A stretch of 64,000 nt of DNA from Seminavis robusta (taxonomy: Eukaryota; Bacillariophyta; Bacillariophyceae; Naviculales; Naviculaceae). Each line of letters starts with the position of its first letter. Position 1 is the first letter of the stretch. The notes under the pieces were generated by a model. The model worked only from the letters and a program-made list of their open reading frames with translations, did not search any database and had not been told where the DNA came from. The DNA is taken from assembly GCA_903772945.1 (NCBI GenBank), contig CAICTM010000241.1, positions 22,608 through 86,607 on the forward strand, written 5' to 3'. Both the position numbers and the translations under genes were made by a program. Positions 1 to 11,377 of the stretch are shown in pieces.

Positions 1-441
1 CTTTTTGCGCCCGCAATGCTGCAATGTGTACGGTGCTACAGTAGCAAACTGCAGTGATTCGAAGCAAGTTGCGGCGGTGCATTGGGGGTTTGTGGTACGT
101 CCGGTCCGGTGCGAAAGTCTTCCAGAGAGAAGTTATCATTCTACGACTACGGTACGAAGGAACCAAACCCACCGTGCAGCTCAAGAGAGAGCCTGACAAA
201 ACCGAGAGCTTCCTCTGCCAAGCAAAGAGAGAAGACTGTGGACGAATGCGCATGCACAGGTGAGATTCAAACGGCAACAAGTCTGATAAATTCGTTCTTC
301 TATCTTAGTTGAGAACCCCGACCCTTAGCGAGGACGGAGGTCTTTGTGGATGCATGCATCCATCATGTCTGGAGGCTGGTGGAGGTTGGAGTGGAGTGGA
401 CAAGATCATGACAGTGGTGTCGATCGATCCTCCCGTTCGGT
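1..441. other. Intergenic sequence, no gene seen
   Basis: Three short overlapping plus-strand reading frames run here, but none has recognisable composition, a motif or a conserved-looking pattern, and they overlap each other. I see only the downstream flank of the minus-strand gene that ends at 474. The neighbouring gene to the left, if any, lies outside the window. Confidence 0.6.
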
Positions 442-476
442 CCATTCATTCATTCATTCATTCATTCGCTCATTCA
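442..476. repeat. CATT microsatellite overlapping a stop codon
   Basis: A run of about eight ATTC/CATT units with one interruption. The minus-strand stop codon TGA (474-476) of the upstream gene lies inside the array, so slippage of the repeat could change the C-terminus of that protein. Confidence 0.9.
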
Positions 477-2467
477 TGCACAAAAGTCGCCTTCACGTCC
501 CATTACCTTCCAGAGTTCATCCAGCTTGGCGTGGTGCTTTTGATACAGACGTTTGCGTTCGTCATTTCCACCCTGAAGCAGTAACAGCTCCGACTTGATG
601 TGGCTGGGAGTGAGAGGACACCGCAAGAGATGGCTCAACATGTCGTCCAATTTCGCCGGAAGGGTGCGACGACGGAGAGGAAACGTCCGGCTAAACCCCA
701 ACCGTCCGGCTTTGGAGCAGCATTTGCAACCCAATCCGGTAAATCCAATCGGAAGTGCCTTGCGTTTTCCCGTCTTTTCCGATGGAAGCAGTGTCACCAC
801 TTGCAATTGGGTCAGGAGATGACCCAAATAGGCGGGCAGCTTTGCGTCGGTGCTGCAAAATTGAAGCAACAAGTGCTCGCCGTTGTCGACTTTTTGCTTT
901 TGGTCCAAACTGGAGACCTTGGAATCTTCTTTTACTGCTACTGCTTCTCCCACTCCAAAATTGGGCATTTGACGTCCGGCCTCTACGGCTTGTTGATTCA
1001 TTTCAATGCCACGAGGAGTATCAAACATACCCAAGGTTTTGGCCGCATACGTCCAATATTGTTTGGAATCGCAGGCGCCCTGTGTGTTGGAGCGCCGCAG
1101 CGTTTCCAAATGACGTCGCTGTTCCAGGGGAATCATGGTGCATTTGTGAAAATGATCGCGTTGCATCATGGTAAACGACTGATAGAGCTGGGTAATGCTC
1201 GAGGGAAAGGCAGACGAACGGCTAGCGCGTTGTCCTGTTGGAGCATGAGCCTGGAGAAAGAGAGAGAGTGGGGGAGCGATGGAGTGAGTTTTCTTTTTTC
1301 AACCAGAAAATAACAAACAATTCACAAGGGAAGAACAAATGCTGACTTACACAGTAGCGACAACGAATGCCAACCTGTTCATAACTCTGCGCATCAGAAC
1401 CACCATCGAGCCCGCTAAAGTCATTTCGTGTGGCCTTGGCCACTTCAATGAATTCGGCTCGGAGCTAAAAGGAAAACGGAACGAAAATACCCATGAAAAT
1501 GAGCTTCAATCCACACACAAAAACACAACAGTATCCCAACAAGCAACTAACTTACCACACACTGATTTTGAGAGAGCCAATTGGTATCCTGTTCGATTCC
1601 AAGAGCATTGGGAAGGGGAGCCTTGGTGGGTTCCGGTACGACTTGCTGGAGCGATGCCTTGGCTGGCATCTTTTTGTCCATTGAAGAAGCGGGAGACTGT
1701 GGGTGCTCCCTGGCAGTAGGAAGTGCCGCAAAACGAGGCGAACCAACCCGGGCATGATGTGATGTGGGGCTGGGAGTGGATGCCAATCGGTTAGTGAGGG
1801 CTGCTCCTGCCGAGAATTGACTGGATGCCAGCAGACGGTGGCGCAAGGCAGCATTGGTGAAAATGTCATCTGCTCCTCCCACAGTAGGTGTTGCAGCACC
1901 ACAAACCAATCCCGACGAGGCAGCTACGAGAGGCCAAGTGGCAGCGGGTGGCAACCCAGCTCGTTCGGAGTGACGAATGCCTCCCCAAAGTTGATCTGCC
2001 AGACTCTCGCGCCGTTGCGCCTCTAGCAGCCTCTGCTGCTGTTCACTTTGCAAAAGGGCTTGAATGGCAGCTTCACGTTCTATGCGAATGGCGTCATTGA
2101 TGAGACGGGCATTGTCGGCAAGCTGCCTGGACCTGGTCAGGAGCTGAGCATCCAGGTCCATGCGACGGACTGTATCGGGAGAGTGTGGTAGCAACGAAGT
2201 GGCCAAGGATGGTGCAGACAGAACACTTGTGGGAAGGGCGGGCCTGCTGCTGCCCATCAAAGGAAGTACCTGGCTTCTGCGACGTGCGTCTTCGAGGAGA
2301 TCTTGGACGGTGAGGTTGGCAGGAACAGGGGCAGCAGCCAATGGAGTGCGACTGCTAGCAGCAGATGATGATTGGAGGTCATTGGTGGTGGCGCCATTGT
2401 TGTTGTTGGATTGCAGGGAGGCTGACAGAAGATTAAGGTGTTGCGAAGCTCTGGAGGGGAACATCAT
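474..2467 (-). CDS. Three-exon protein with two CCHC zinc-binding-like modules
   Basis: Spliced product of about 600 aa. Exon 1 is 2467-1556, exon 2 1464-1351, exon 3 1250-474; both introns (91 and 100 nt) have GT-AG ends and keep frame (phase 0). The first 300 residues are low-complexity, Ala/Ser/Gln-rich, with a coiled-coil-like stretch of Glu/Arg/Gln around residues 115-160. The C-terminal half has two copies of a C-x2-C ... H-x3-C pattern. In the first, the cysteines are at 339/342 and His/Cys at 375/379; in the second, 517/520 and 549/553. Between them is an aromatic SKQYWTYAAKTLGM segment. From memory, this arrangement recurs in many diatom proteins, probably as a lineage-specific zinc module, but I cannot name a Pfam family. 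A nuclear, perhaps DNA-binding role is only inference. The start is a double ATG, of which I took the first. Confidence 0.85.
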
Positions 2468-3955
2468 GATTTCCTTTTGTAAATGTGGCGTGGTGTTGGT
2501 GCGTTTTCAAGTTGTGGAATCCTCTTGTAACTTTTGGCCTTTTTGAAATTGTGAGACAAGGAAGTGAAGATCGTGAAGATCAAGAGTGAGGATCTGAGAT
2601 GAAGAGATCTGTTGGGCTTGCGAGGGACCTCAACCACACTGCTGGGACCAAGGATGCAAATGTGAATTTGTCAGGCTAGAAACGTCCTATGTTCCACCCC
2701 ACCCGATATTTCAACGAATTAGGTTGTGCTGTTCATGTGTTCAAGCGAAGCCGATCAGAGAGATCTACCGCAAGCGCAATTTTGATGACCTGGTCCTTTC
2801 CACAACCGGCCGCTGCTGCCGCTCCCTAGCTAAATAGAGCACTCCAGCTAGCTAGCTAGAGTAGCTGCTACTAGCTGGAGTACATACATAAGCATAGGAA
2901 AGGCAAGAATACTCTTGTACTGGCAACTGGCAATTGCTTGTTGTATCTGTAATCTGTAGCACGGCAACTGCACAGTCTGTTTGGCCTCTGCTGATTCTCC
3001 CATAGCCTCAGCTGTACCATACAGCGTTCCCATTCTTACCTTTTTACGGTCACTTCACTTAAACGTGGTGACCGTACTGTACCAGGGACCTCAGAAACAA
3101 CACTCCACGAAAATAAATGCCCCAACTCCAAGAAAACATATTTTTCTCTAGAATAACGTGGTACAGTAGCTTAGTAATAAGCCTTTGCAATTCCTTCCTT
3201 CATTCTTGTATGAAAGATTCTAAATAATACATATTCCGGGAGTCCAGGCATTTCTTGGATTTATTGACGAGTAAGAAGCGATGGTGGTCTGAGGGATCAT
3301 TAACTCAGCTTTTGAAATAAGGGCAACTTTCCTGGAGAAGAGCCATTTATTTCAATGTCAAATCAACCTTTTTGAAACGATCCAAATAAATGACATGGTG
3401 GGTTGTGGTTAATGCCTGACACCAAACACGCAAAGGTTGTGAGATGGTAAGATGCTGTATGCAGGTTGCATCGTTGCATCATCTGATCCTTGGGAGCTTC
3501 CTTGCGAATCTGAGGAACATAGACTACATGTGGCGGTGAGCTCATGGTGTTTCAGAGAGCTTTCAGGGCGGCACAACAGCGGTACGGAGCCGGTACAGCG
3601 GTACAGCTCCTTTGCATCCATTAAATTTTTATTTTATTTTGTCAGAGTTCACCAGGGGAATGTCAAAGTACTAAAACGTCACGCTACGCTGAGGGACCTT
3701 CAGCTTTAACTCATTGGAACCTTCTGCTCCATCGAACCGCCTGAACACACGATAATAAATCCCTATTTGTTCCTTCTGATGCACGATGATAAGTACTACC
3801 AGTAGTAGCAGTTCACATGTTCACATCGCTTTGTAAAGTGTGGATAGGTGTATTAATTAAGCGCAAAATTTAATCATCTTCATTGAGAGCTTTTCAATTA
3901 AATGGAGAACTCAAAAACTGCATACAAAAACCAGCTAATAGGCGGCCCCGCCAAA
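2468..3955. other. Intergenic sequence, no gene seen
   Basis: AT-balanced sequence with scattered AGCTAGCTAG and GGTACC-type palindromes. The short reading frames on both strands lack motifs and overlap each other. It includes the upstream region of the gene starting at 2467, but no promoter element could be recognised. Confidence 0.6.
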
Positions 3956-4362
3956 TCCTGGACCGTCCGACCCTTTTCACTCAGGATTTAAAAATCTTCA
4001 AATTGCCACGACTGACAACATCCTCTAAACAACCCCTTAAACAACCTCTTAAACAACCCCTTACAGCTTCATCATCCCCTTAAACAACCCCTTAAATAAA
4101 CAACCCCCTAACAACATCCCCTTATATCCTCGAAACAACCCCCTAAGCCTTCATTGAAACGCAATACAACAACCCCTTATCACGAATGAACATCCCCTTA
4201 AATAAACAACCCCTTAACAACAACCCCTTAAATATTCAACATCCCCTTAAACAACCCCTTAAAGCTTCAACATCCCCTTAAACAACCCCCTAATGAGAAC
4301 TGGGATAATGAGTCAGTCGCGCGCATTTCAAAGCCTGAGGAAAACCGTCGGACGGTCCAGGA
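3956..4362. mobile_element. MITE-like element with 37-bp inverted termini and an internal minisatellite
   Basis: The left end (3956-3992) begins TCCTGGACCGTCCGAC and continues into TTTTC, CTCAGG and TTT-AAA. The reverse complement of 4326-4362 begins with the same 16 bases and continues into TTTTC, CTCAGG and TTTGAAA. The inverted repeats enclose only a degenerate AACAACCCCTTA minisatellite and no coding sequence. This is the structure of a non-autonomous DNA element (MITE-like, or a rolling-circle element with internal minisatellite). No clear target-site duplication is visible at the two ends, so the exact borders are uncertain by a few bases. Confidence 0.7.
4019..4294. repeat. Degenerate 12-bp minisatellite (AACAACCCCTTA)n
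   Basis: About twenty imperfect copies of a 12-base unit, with variants AACATCCCCTTA and AACAACCCCCTA and short inserts such as AAATA. The array fills the interior of the inverted-repeat element at 3956-4362. One strand is C-rich with regularly spaced CCCC tracts (GGGG on the other strand), so an unusual DNA structure is possible. Confidence 0.9.
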
Positions 4363-5994
4363 CTCTTTGTTCAAGACAAGGAGAGCAGCACAAGAAAGCG
4401 TTCAAGGCAGCGTTCATCGACTCGGGTTCTCCTTCCCCTTTACTCCGAGTACACTCTGGTAGATCCTATGGCAATCGTATCTGCATGTACGACACGGCCT
4501 TCCCGTGTGTGCTCTTCCAAGGTTCACTCAAAGACAAAAATTGGTGTTTTCTACTTTCCCAAAGCAAGGCTCCACTTAGATCCTCCCTTTTGTGACAGTG
4601 ATGGACTTATCCATGAGTGTGGAGGACTTATCTACAAGTACCTGCAACTTGGTGGGAGGAGCCTAAGCAACTTATTGACCTGGACTAAGACTGTCGGGTC
4701 TTGATCATGACAGCTATCTATCTAGACTCTAGTCTTGCCCAGCAACTGGGAGTTGTGGCAGCTGAAGTTGCCATCGCAAGGGAGTGGCGACGCTCCTCTG
4801 GCGCCCAGTCCTTATTTTTGTTGTTGCAGTGAGAACTAGGTCGGCAAAGGAAGCCCATCTTCAACGACCTTCAACCTCCAAAGAAGAAACCCGGAGCAGA
4901 CAGTGGGAACGAGAGCTAATTCATTGCCCTCTGCCTTTCAGTGCATGCACATCTGTGACTGAGCTGCCTCGACCGAGTTTCGTTTCCTGGCGTCCTAGCG
5001 TTGTAGAAATGTTCTGCCTTCTTGTTTGACCTGCTCGGAGACCAAAACGGTGGATAGCTGAACTGGTTCGTGGTGCCCGTTGTAAAATTCTAGCTAAAAC
5101 GAATCTGCCGGGTTGGGATTTTTAGTTGGTGTTGCGTTGCTCCTGGGAGTTCGAAGCTATATTTGTGGATCGTACCATCCGCTTACTCCTCCCCTCAGGC
5201 AGAGCAGTTGCAAGAGCTATTGCAAGCATAGTGCCAGTATCCGTATGCGGTATCAATTCGAGGGGCTACTTCCACGGTGCGCAGCTCGGGCTTTCGCTGT
5301 CAGCCAAGTGCCAAGATCATAGATCATCCCACAGGATCGACATCCCGAAGGATCTCACCGGTGAGTACAGGCAGCCTTTGATGATATAGGTAGCCCGTTG
5401 TAAGCATGTAAGGGCTACTTCCACGGAGCGGGCCGAAACTCGAGCTTTCACTGTCAGCCAAGTACCAAGATCATCCCACGAGATCGACATCGCGAAGGAT
5501 CTCACCGGTAAGTACATGTAGCCTTTGATGATATAGGTATTTCGGTGAGGAACGAAGAAGGTCGTCGCGCAGATACATGTACTGGTAGGTGTACCGAAGA
5601 AGGCGGTCTTGGCATGAAAGGCGTACCGTACCAATGACGCTAAAATGAAACTACAAGGACATCACCTTCGGGCTCTCCCTGTGGCCCCGTGCCCTGTGGG
5701 GCTCTTCCTGCCTGCCTGCTAACACTTCCTTACTCCAGAAGCTCTCCAGAGTAGTCTTGTCAGGTGTATAGATAAAACGTAGATTCAGAACGGGTCTTCT
5801 CTACCGGTATTGTACTGGCATAGAATGAAGTGAAGAAAGTCTTATTTCGTATCTCTTACTTGCCCCTCAAAAGACTGCTTCAACTCCAATGGCCTTTTGG
5901 ACTGTTCGAGTTTTTCTTCCCTTTCTAGTTATTTCTGTTTCTTCGTTCGTTTCTTTGTTTCATCGTGGCCACCATCAGTTATCCTCGTGGATCT
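4363..5994. other. Intergenic sequence with a tandem duplication
   Basis: No reading frame here looks coding. The only structure I see is the direct duplication annotated separately at 5261-5540. The right end is the 3' flank of the SET gene, which ends at 5995. Confidence 0.55.
5261..5540. repeat. Two ~130-bp direct repeats
   Basis: Unit 1 (about 5261-5392) and unit 2 (about 5408-5540) share GGGCTACTTCCACGG, CTGTCAGCCAAGT, CCAAGATCAT, ATCTCACCGGT and CCTTTGATGATATAGGTA in the same order and spacing. They differ at scattered bases and by a small indel, so the duplication is old. No coding function is visible. Confidence 0.85.
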
Positions 5995-8100
5995 CTACGA
6001 TTCCTCCTCGTTCTTCTCATCTACATCCTCCAGTTTTACCAGTTTGTTCTTCCATTGAGGCGGAAAGATATCATCCGGGATCCCAATCGGATGACGAAAC
6101 GTATTGGGCAAGTGCCAATCTTGACTCATGACGCGATCCGTCAAGAAAATGGCCGACCGAGGAAAGTTGAGCGTTCGTACGTGTCGATTCTTCTTGAACA
6201 GGAGCTCGACCGTGTAGACTTCGGGGTGATTGTCGGGATCGGTCACGTGTTGTCGTCGTTCCAAGATGCGACATCGAACGCGATCGACATAGTCTCGCTC
6301 CAAGGGCAGGTACAAGTACGCCTTCTTGGTGGCATTCCAAATATACGCCGGGATGCACATGGTGTGTAGATTGGGTGGATAGGGATTCTCTTTTAGTTCC
6401 TCGACTGTCCGCAACATGGTTTCGTTCTTCCATTGACTCGAATGCACATACGTGTCGGCATCTTTGGGTGGTTTCCAATTCTGCACGTGTGCTTCCCATG
6501 CTTGTTCCCATTCCCGTCCGTAATCCATGACGATTTCTTCGTCCTCGGCAATATCTCGCAGTGCAATGTAATCAAACGAGAGTCCAATCTTTTCAAACGT
6601 ATGTGTCAAGAATGGGATATCCTTGGTTGTAACCCATTCTGGTTTGTGAGCAATCAATTCCCGGTCGGGCCAGACGACGCGGACATTGGGTTGCGGGGAA
6701 TGATTAATGTAATTGACCATGCTGCCGTAGGGATTGAGGAGAACGGTGGATGCCGAATGTCCAAAGGCATAATTGAGTACCAAGTCGGATTTGTTGTAAC
6801 TGTTGTTGGTAGAATTCTTGCCCATGGTGTAGGGGACATTGTAGAGATCCAATCCAAACGTTCCGGCATGGACCAAGGGAGAATAGCCCACAATGGTTCC
6901 CTTTGGCAAATCGCGCGTGGCAAAGGCACCTCGTCCGGCATGTGGAATGTTGGAAACCCCCGTTCGCATGTAATCGCAGCATCGTCCTTCTTGTACCAGC
7001 CAGTCCATGTTGCGTTTGCCATTTTGTCGAATAAAGTGTCGAATCAGTGACGATGGTTCCTTGTAGTAGTCTTGATGATTGTCATTGTCATTGTTTTGTT
7101 GTTGTGCTGGCAAGGATAAGTCATGGTAGGCTTGTTGGATATCATTCCAGTGAAATTTGGATGGTGGCAATACGGTAAAGGTTTCGGGTTGCGAATGTGG
7201 GAAATCTCGGGTAAAGTTCCAGAGTCCCTCCAGTACATTGGGTGGCAGGTTGTGCTTTTGGACAAAGGGAAAGTACTCATCTCGCAAGAAATCCTCGGCC
7301 CGATCCATGACGAGATTGAACGTGATTTGAGCACCTGGAATGTCGGGAATCCATTCGTCGCCCTGTAAATGAAAAAAGAAAGAAAAGATTAGTGAATGAG
7401 TTGACAAGTTCCGGTAGACAGACTCTCTGTTTCAAAGAGTAGATTGCTGGCTGCAGTACATACTTACATAATCGGCAAATATTTCACTTCCCGCTGGTAT
7501 GAATCTGACACTCTTGGTTTGACTGTCATAATAGGGCGAAAAGGCTCCAGCGCTTGGATCTCCCCGTGTCAATCCTGCTGTATCATATGTAGAGCCATGC
7601 GTGGATTGTACATTTCTCATTTCGAGAATACTATTAATGGTACATCCAATGCCGGGCACAAAAACGACCTTATTGGCTTGAAGGTTGGTTTCTTGGTACG
7701 TTTCCAAATCGGCCACCCATCCCGACCAAATATAACGGTACCACAGCGCGCCATCGTCCTTTTCGCCACTCTTATCTACCTCAGGAAGTTGCCAAAAATA
7801 ATCGGGACCCGTCCAATCTCGAAAGGCAATGGGAATGGCAATTTCTTTCTGAATCACGTGGCCCTTATCAATGTCGACTCCAGCGTACATGCCCAAATTG
7901 GCACCTTCGCCCAACGTGGAAGGTGCCATCCATAGTCCACACGCTGGTTGCTCATCAGGAGGGAGGACGCAAAATGGAACGCCATTGTGATCGTAGACGG
8001 CACGGCAGGAACCAATATCATTGGCCGAAGAGGATGCTACCACTTCCGACAGGAGTGATAGCATGGGAAGGAACGAGAGGAAAAGAAAGGCTCTCATCAT
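5995..8100 (-). CDS. Secreted protein with two SET domains
   Basis: Two exons (8100-7468 and 7362-5995) joined by a 105-nt GT-AG intron, giving about 666 aa. The N-terminus is a clear signal peptide (about residues 1-22, LFLSFLPMLSLL core). The first SET-like region (about 55-220) has the ANLGMYAGVDIDKGHVI start and an EIFADYGDEW end, with the intron splitting FADY/GDEW. It lacks the usual NHSCxPN signature. The second SET region (about residues 355-530) is more canonical: GRGAFATRDLPKG, MVNYINHSPQPN and DEEIVMDYGREW. SET proteins are S-adenosylmethionine-dependent lysine methyltransferases, usually nuclear or cytosolic. A signal peptide on a tandem-SET protein suggests an endomembrane or extracellular substrate, which is inference. 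Possibly only the second domain is catalytic. The substrate is unknown. Confidence 0.85.
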
Positions 8101-9232
8101 GGTGGATGCTTATGGTCCAATGTCCAATTTATGAGGAGTGGCACGGTCGTTGTGAGAGATGAAGGCACGCAAGAGATCTCCACGAAAGTGGATTTGCAAA
8201 AACGGCAACGTTGCTTGCTCCACGTGCCCCATCGGAACACTTCCAACGGTCGGATTGGCTGGTTTAATCCAGCGGAGCTATAAAACTACAGCTTGGCAAA
8301 GACGTGAGGGTAGAAAAGAGGTTCACTCAAGACTACCCGGTACCAGTACCATACCGTACACTGTGTTCGGTACCATACCGGTAGCTCACTGAGTTCCTCC
8401 AACTAACTAACTGTGTTGGATGCATGACCAACCGCAGTGACTTGACCATGAGCTCCACACCCGACTTCAATCAGTGGTTGTTTGGTAAACTGATTGGGAT
8501 GCTGCATGCTGCACATAGTAGTTTTGCTGCTGGAGATTGAATTCCGGCAGAGTTGGGTCTTGCCGACAGCGTCAAAGATGACTCGACTCGAACGACAAGC
8601 AACTTTGAGACTTTCGGAATGGTACCAATAGCTAGCTAGCTAGAACCGTCTTTCATCGAAGAATTTGTCAACACTGGCCAGCCTCTGCCCTCTGACTTGG
8701 ATTTGACAGCGTTTTTGGGTTCGTCGCATCGTGGGTTCTCTACCCTTGTAAGACTGTGTTTTCTGTCGGAGCTGACTGTGTGACTGTAGATCATGCAGTC
8801 TTTGTGAGAACCTACTGGCAGGGTCTTCATTTACAGGAGATTTTTTGATGCGCAGCAGTGAATGACCATAACGAGCGATATCTAGCTAGCTAGAGTTTGC
8901 CAGCGGGCTGGCCAGCCAGAAGTGGCTGTAGCAGGTACTCAGTACCGATAGGTGGAGCAATGCTTCTGCGGTGGCCTTGGCTTTTGCCATCTTTTGCAGT
9001 CTCGCCCAGCGGGGGTGATCAGCAGTCAAGTCGTCAGTAGACTCCTGGGTATTCCAGCCCCAAATCCACGTTGAGTACGGAGCTAGCTAAATCACTCTCT
9101 CTGTTGAGGTAGCAATTCGCTCTGACTATCAGGTTGTAGGGTACCGGTACGAATCTTGCACTGTGGTATCAAATTTCACAAAATTTGGACTCTTTTTAGG
9201 TATCCATATAACTATAACTAAGTCGAGTTGCT
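8101..9232. other. Intergenic sequence, no gene seen
   Basis: Contains several GGTACC/ACCGGT clusters (around 8335-8400 and 9137) and AGCTAGCTAG runs. No supported coding frame. It holds the upstream region of the SET gene and the 3' flank of the gene ending at 9233. Confidence 0.6.
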
Positions 9233-10381
9233 TTATGCCGCCTGCGCTTGCGCTGGCAATGAAAAGCCTGTGCTATCACCAACTATGGTCTCATAGCTTT
9301 TCTCTGTGGTTTCGATAACAGCACTAACAACCTTTTCAGTAACCTTCACAGCTTGCTTAGTCAGCTTGCTTGTGGCTTTTGTCACTTGGGAAAAGATGCT
9401 TCCTGGGTTCAACTTTGATGTACTTTTCTCATTGACTTCTTCTGCAAACTCTTCCCCACTTTCTGTATCACTGCCAGCGTCTTCCTCTTTTGGTGGTTCT
9501 GACGGCTCGTCCAATGCTCGTGCTATCTGGTCATTGGCCCTGGATCGGTAGCTACGCCTCTTGCGACGACTGTGACGTGACACAGTAGTGGCCTCTGCTC
9601 CAGTATTAGTTCTCCTTGTACGGCGACGATGTGTCGAGCTGAGTCCAGAGTGATGTGAAACTCGAGCTGGAGATAGACTCCTTGAGAGCCTCTTCCTCGT
9701 GGTACCTTTGCTAACACGCTTATGAGAAGATCCACGCTGACCTCGAGCAATGGGAGCCGTGGAAACACTCTTGGTTGTGCGGCGATGGGACCGTCGTTTT
9801 GTGACACGGTGAGAGGAAGAGTGCACTGGTAGATCATCCCCTTGTCCAACCAAGCTCTTAGTCCTGCGTACACCTCGACTTTTGGTCTTATGACAATGAC
9901 AATGCGGGCAAGAATCATCGGAGGTAGAAGCTCTCTTGAGAGCAGCAGGATGTGCCACATCAGCGGACTTAACTCGACGAACGGGCCGTCGCACTTTCTT
10001 GGTTTTCGGTTTTCTGGGTTTAACAACCTTCTGATTCGCTTCAGCTTCACCACTCTTTGATTCCTCATTCTCTGCTTCCAGTTCCTCGTCGCTGCTGTCT
10101 CCAATGCTTAATTCCTCATCGCTACTGTCCTCGTCACTGCTGTCACCAATGCTGATTTCATCGTCGCTGCTGTCACCTATGCTAACTTCCTCATCGCTAC
10201 TGGTGCCAATGCTTAGTTCACTTAGTGAATCCTCATTGGCATCGTGGATCCCCACGTGGGGTACATTGCTCAAGTTGTCCAAATTAGAGACTGATTGCCT
10301 CATTGTTTCGACCATGGCCAGGCTCTGCCTTGGACTGGCAAAGGTTTGCCTCATAGCTGTTTGCGGGTTCATTGTTGTCAT
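9233..10381 (-). CDS. Charged low-complexity protein with acidic DSSDEE repeats
   Basis: Single-exon frame of 382 aa starting at an ATG. Residues 50-110 hold about five repeats of SIGDSSDEE type, an acidic, casein-kinase-2-like phosphosite array. Residues 115-290 are very rich in Arg, Lys and Ser, with SR/RRTKS patterns and one CPHCHCHK cluster near residue 160. The last 70 residues form an amphipathic helix rich in Thr, Lys and Val (SKLTKQAVKVTEKVVSAV). No family is recognised. The acidic-then-basic layout resembles nuclear or nucleolar scaffold proteins, or silica-associated phosphoproteins, but it has no signal peptide, which argues against secretion. The long open frame with biased, repeated composition and a clean start supports a real gene. 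Confidence 0.7.
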   Translation of the reverse strand: MTTMNPQTAMRQTFASPRQSLAMVETMRQSVSNLDNLSNVPHVGIHDANEDSLSELSIGTSSDEEVSIGDSSDDEISIGDSSDEDSSDEELSIGDSSDEELEAENEESKSGEAEANQKVVKPRKPKTKKVRRPVRRVKSADVAHPAALKRASTSDDSCPHCHCHKTKSRGVRRTKSLVGQGDDLPVHSSSHRVTKRRSHRRTTKSVSTAPIARGQRGSSHKRVSKGTTRKRLSRSLSPARVSHHSGLSSTHRRRTRRTNTGAEATTVSRHSRRKRRSYRSRANDQIARALDEPSEPPKEEDAGSDTESGEEFAEEVNEKSTSKLNPGSIFSQVTKATSKLTKQAVKVTEKVVSAVIETTEKSYETIVGDSTGFSLPAQAQAA

Positions 10382-11377
10382 CCTGGCTGGGGTGTTTTAT
10401 TTTGTTGCCTTTTGCAGACTATGAGCTCTTTGCAGAGTTGCCAAGGTTTGTGCTGTATTCGTTCGCGGCTTGGGAATTTGTCCGCTTGCTTGTTTGGTGG
10501 CAAGTGGCGAGTGGCTGACTGGCCAGACTGGTCAGTGCTCCTCGTACGGTACGGTACCAGTGGAACAGCTTCTCGAACCGTCCAGGCTCTTACTGGGTCT
10601 TCGGCTACAATGCAACTTTGTACAGGAGATTTTTTCGGCTGGGCCCGAAGACCGGTACCGCTACTTCTACATGTAGTAAGACAGTGGTACGGTACAGTCG
10701 TACATGTACTCAGAACTGATTCTAGAATATTATGACTAGCTACCGTGCATGTAAGACGACCACACCATCGGCTACCGTACATCAGGACATGTACCGATAA
10801 CGATAACCTTCCTAGCTAGCCAGCATTCGGAGATCTAGCTTTCTAGCTATCCAGTGAGATGGCCTTCCGCCAGGTCTAGTAGGACTACATGTAGGACATG
10901 GCGCAAAAAGAAGCTTGCATGAGAATGACAGAGGCCATACTGGCCCTCCAAGTGTTCCTCCATGCTGCAGGCAGTCGCACAGAGACTCTCTTTCACCACA
11001 AAAAGTGCGAAACTTTCTTGGTTCATGTTGTGCGAATTCGAATGATCTTATTGGAGAAAGCTAGCTGTAGTAGAGGGGAAGGAAAGAGAGAAACCAGTAT
11101 CGGTACAAACCTGCAAGGCAGCATTCAACTTTGGCTGGGGGCTGGGGGAGAAACCTCTCAACCACCGTGACGGCGAAAGCGCCAGATTCTGCAGCAGCCC
11201 TAATAGTGGATGATCAGTTTGTGTCTAGCTAGTAGGTCTGCATGACGCAATCCAATAGGTATTGGGTCTGGTGACTACGCAGGGTGCACACTTGGCATCT
11301 TTATTTTGGTTGCATCGTTTGTCGTTTTCTACAAAAAGTTACTTTGCTAGCTAGCTAGTACCCGCACTACTGTCCTA
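10382..11377. other. Intergenic sequence, no gene seen
   Basis: Contains GGTACC-type palindromes near 10545 and 10655-10700 and CTAGCTAG runs near 11347. The open frames here are short and mutually overlapping. No RNA gene or regulatory element is recognised. Confidence 0.6.

Noticed and set aside
4019-4294. CRISPR-like array
   Set aside because: The units are 12 bp and contiguous without unique spacers, and the context is eukaryotic; it is a minisatellite.
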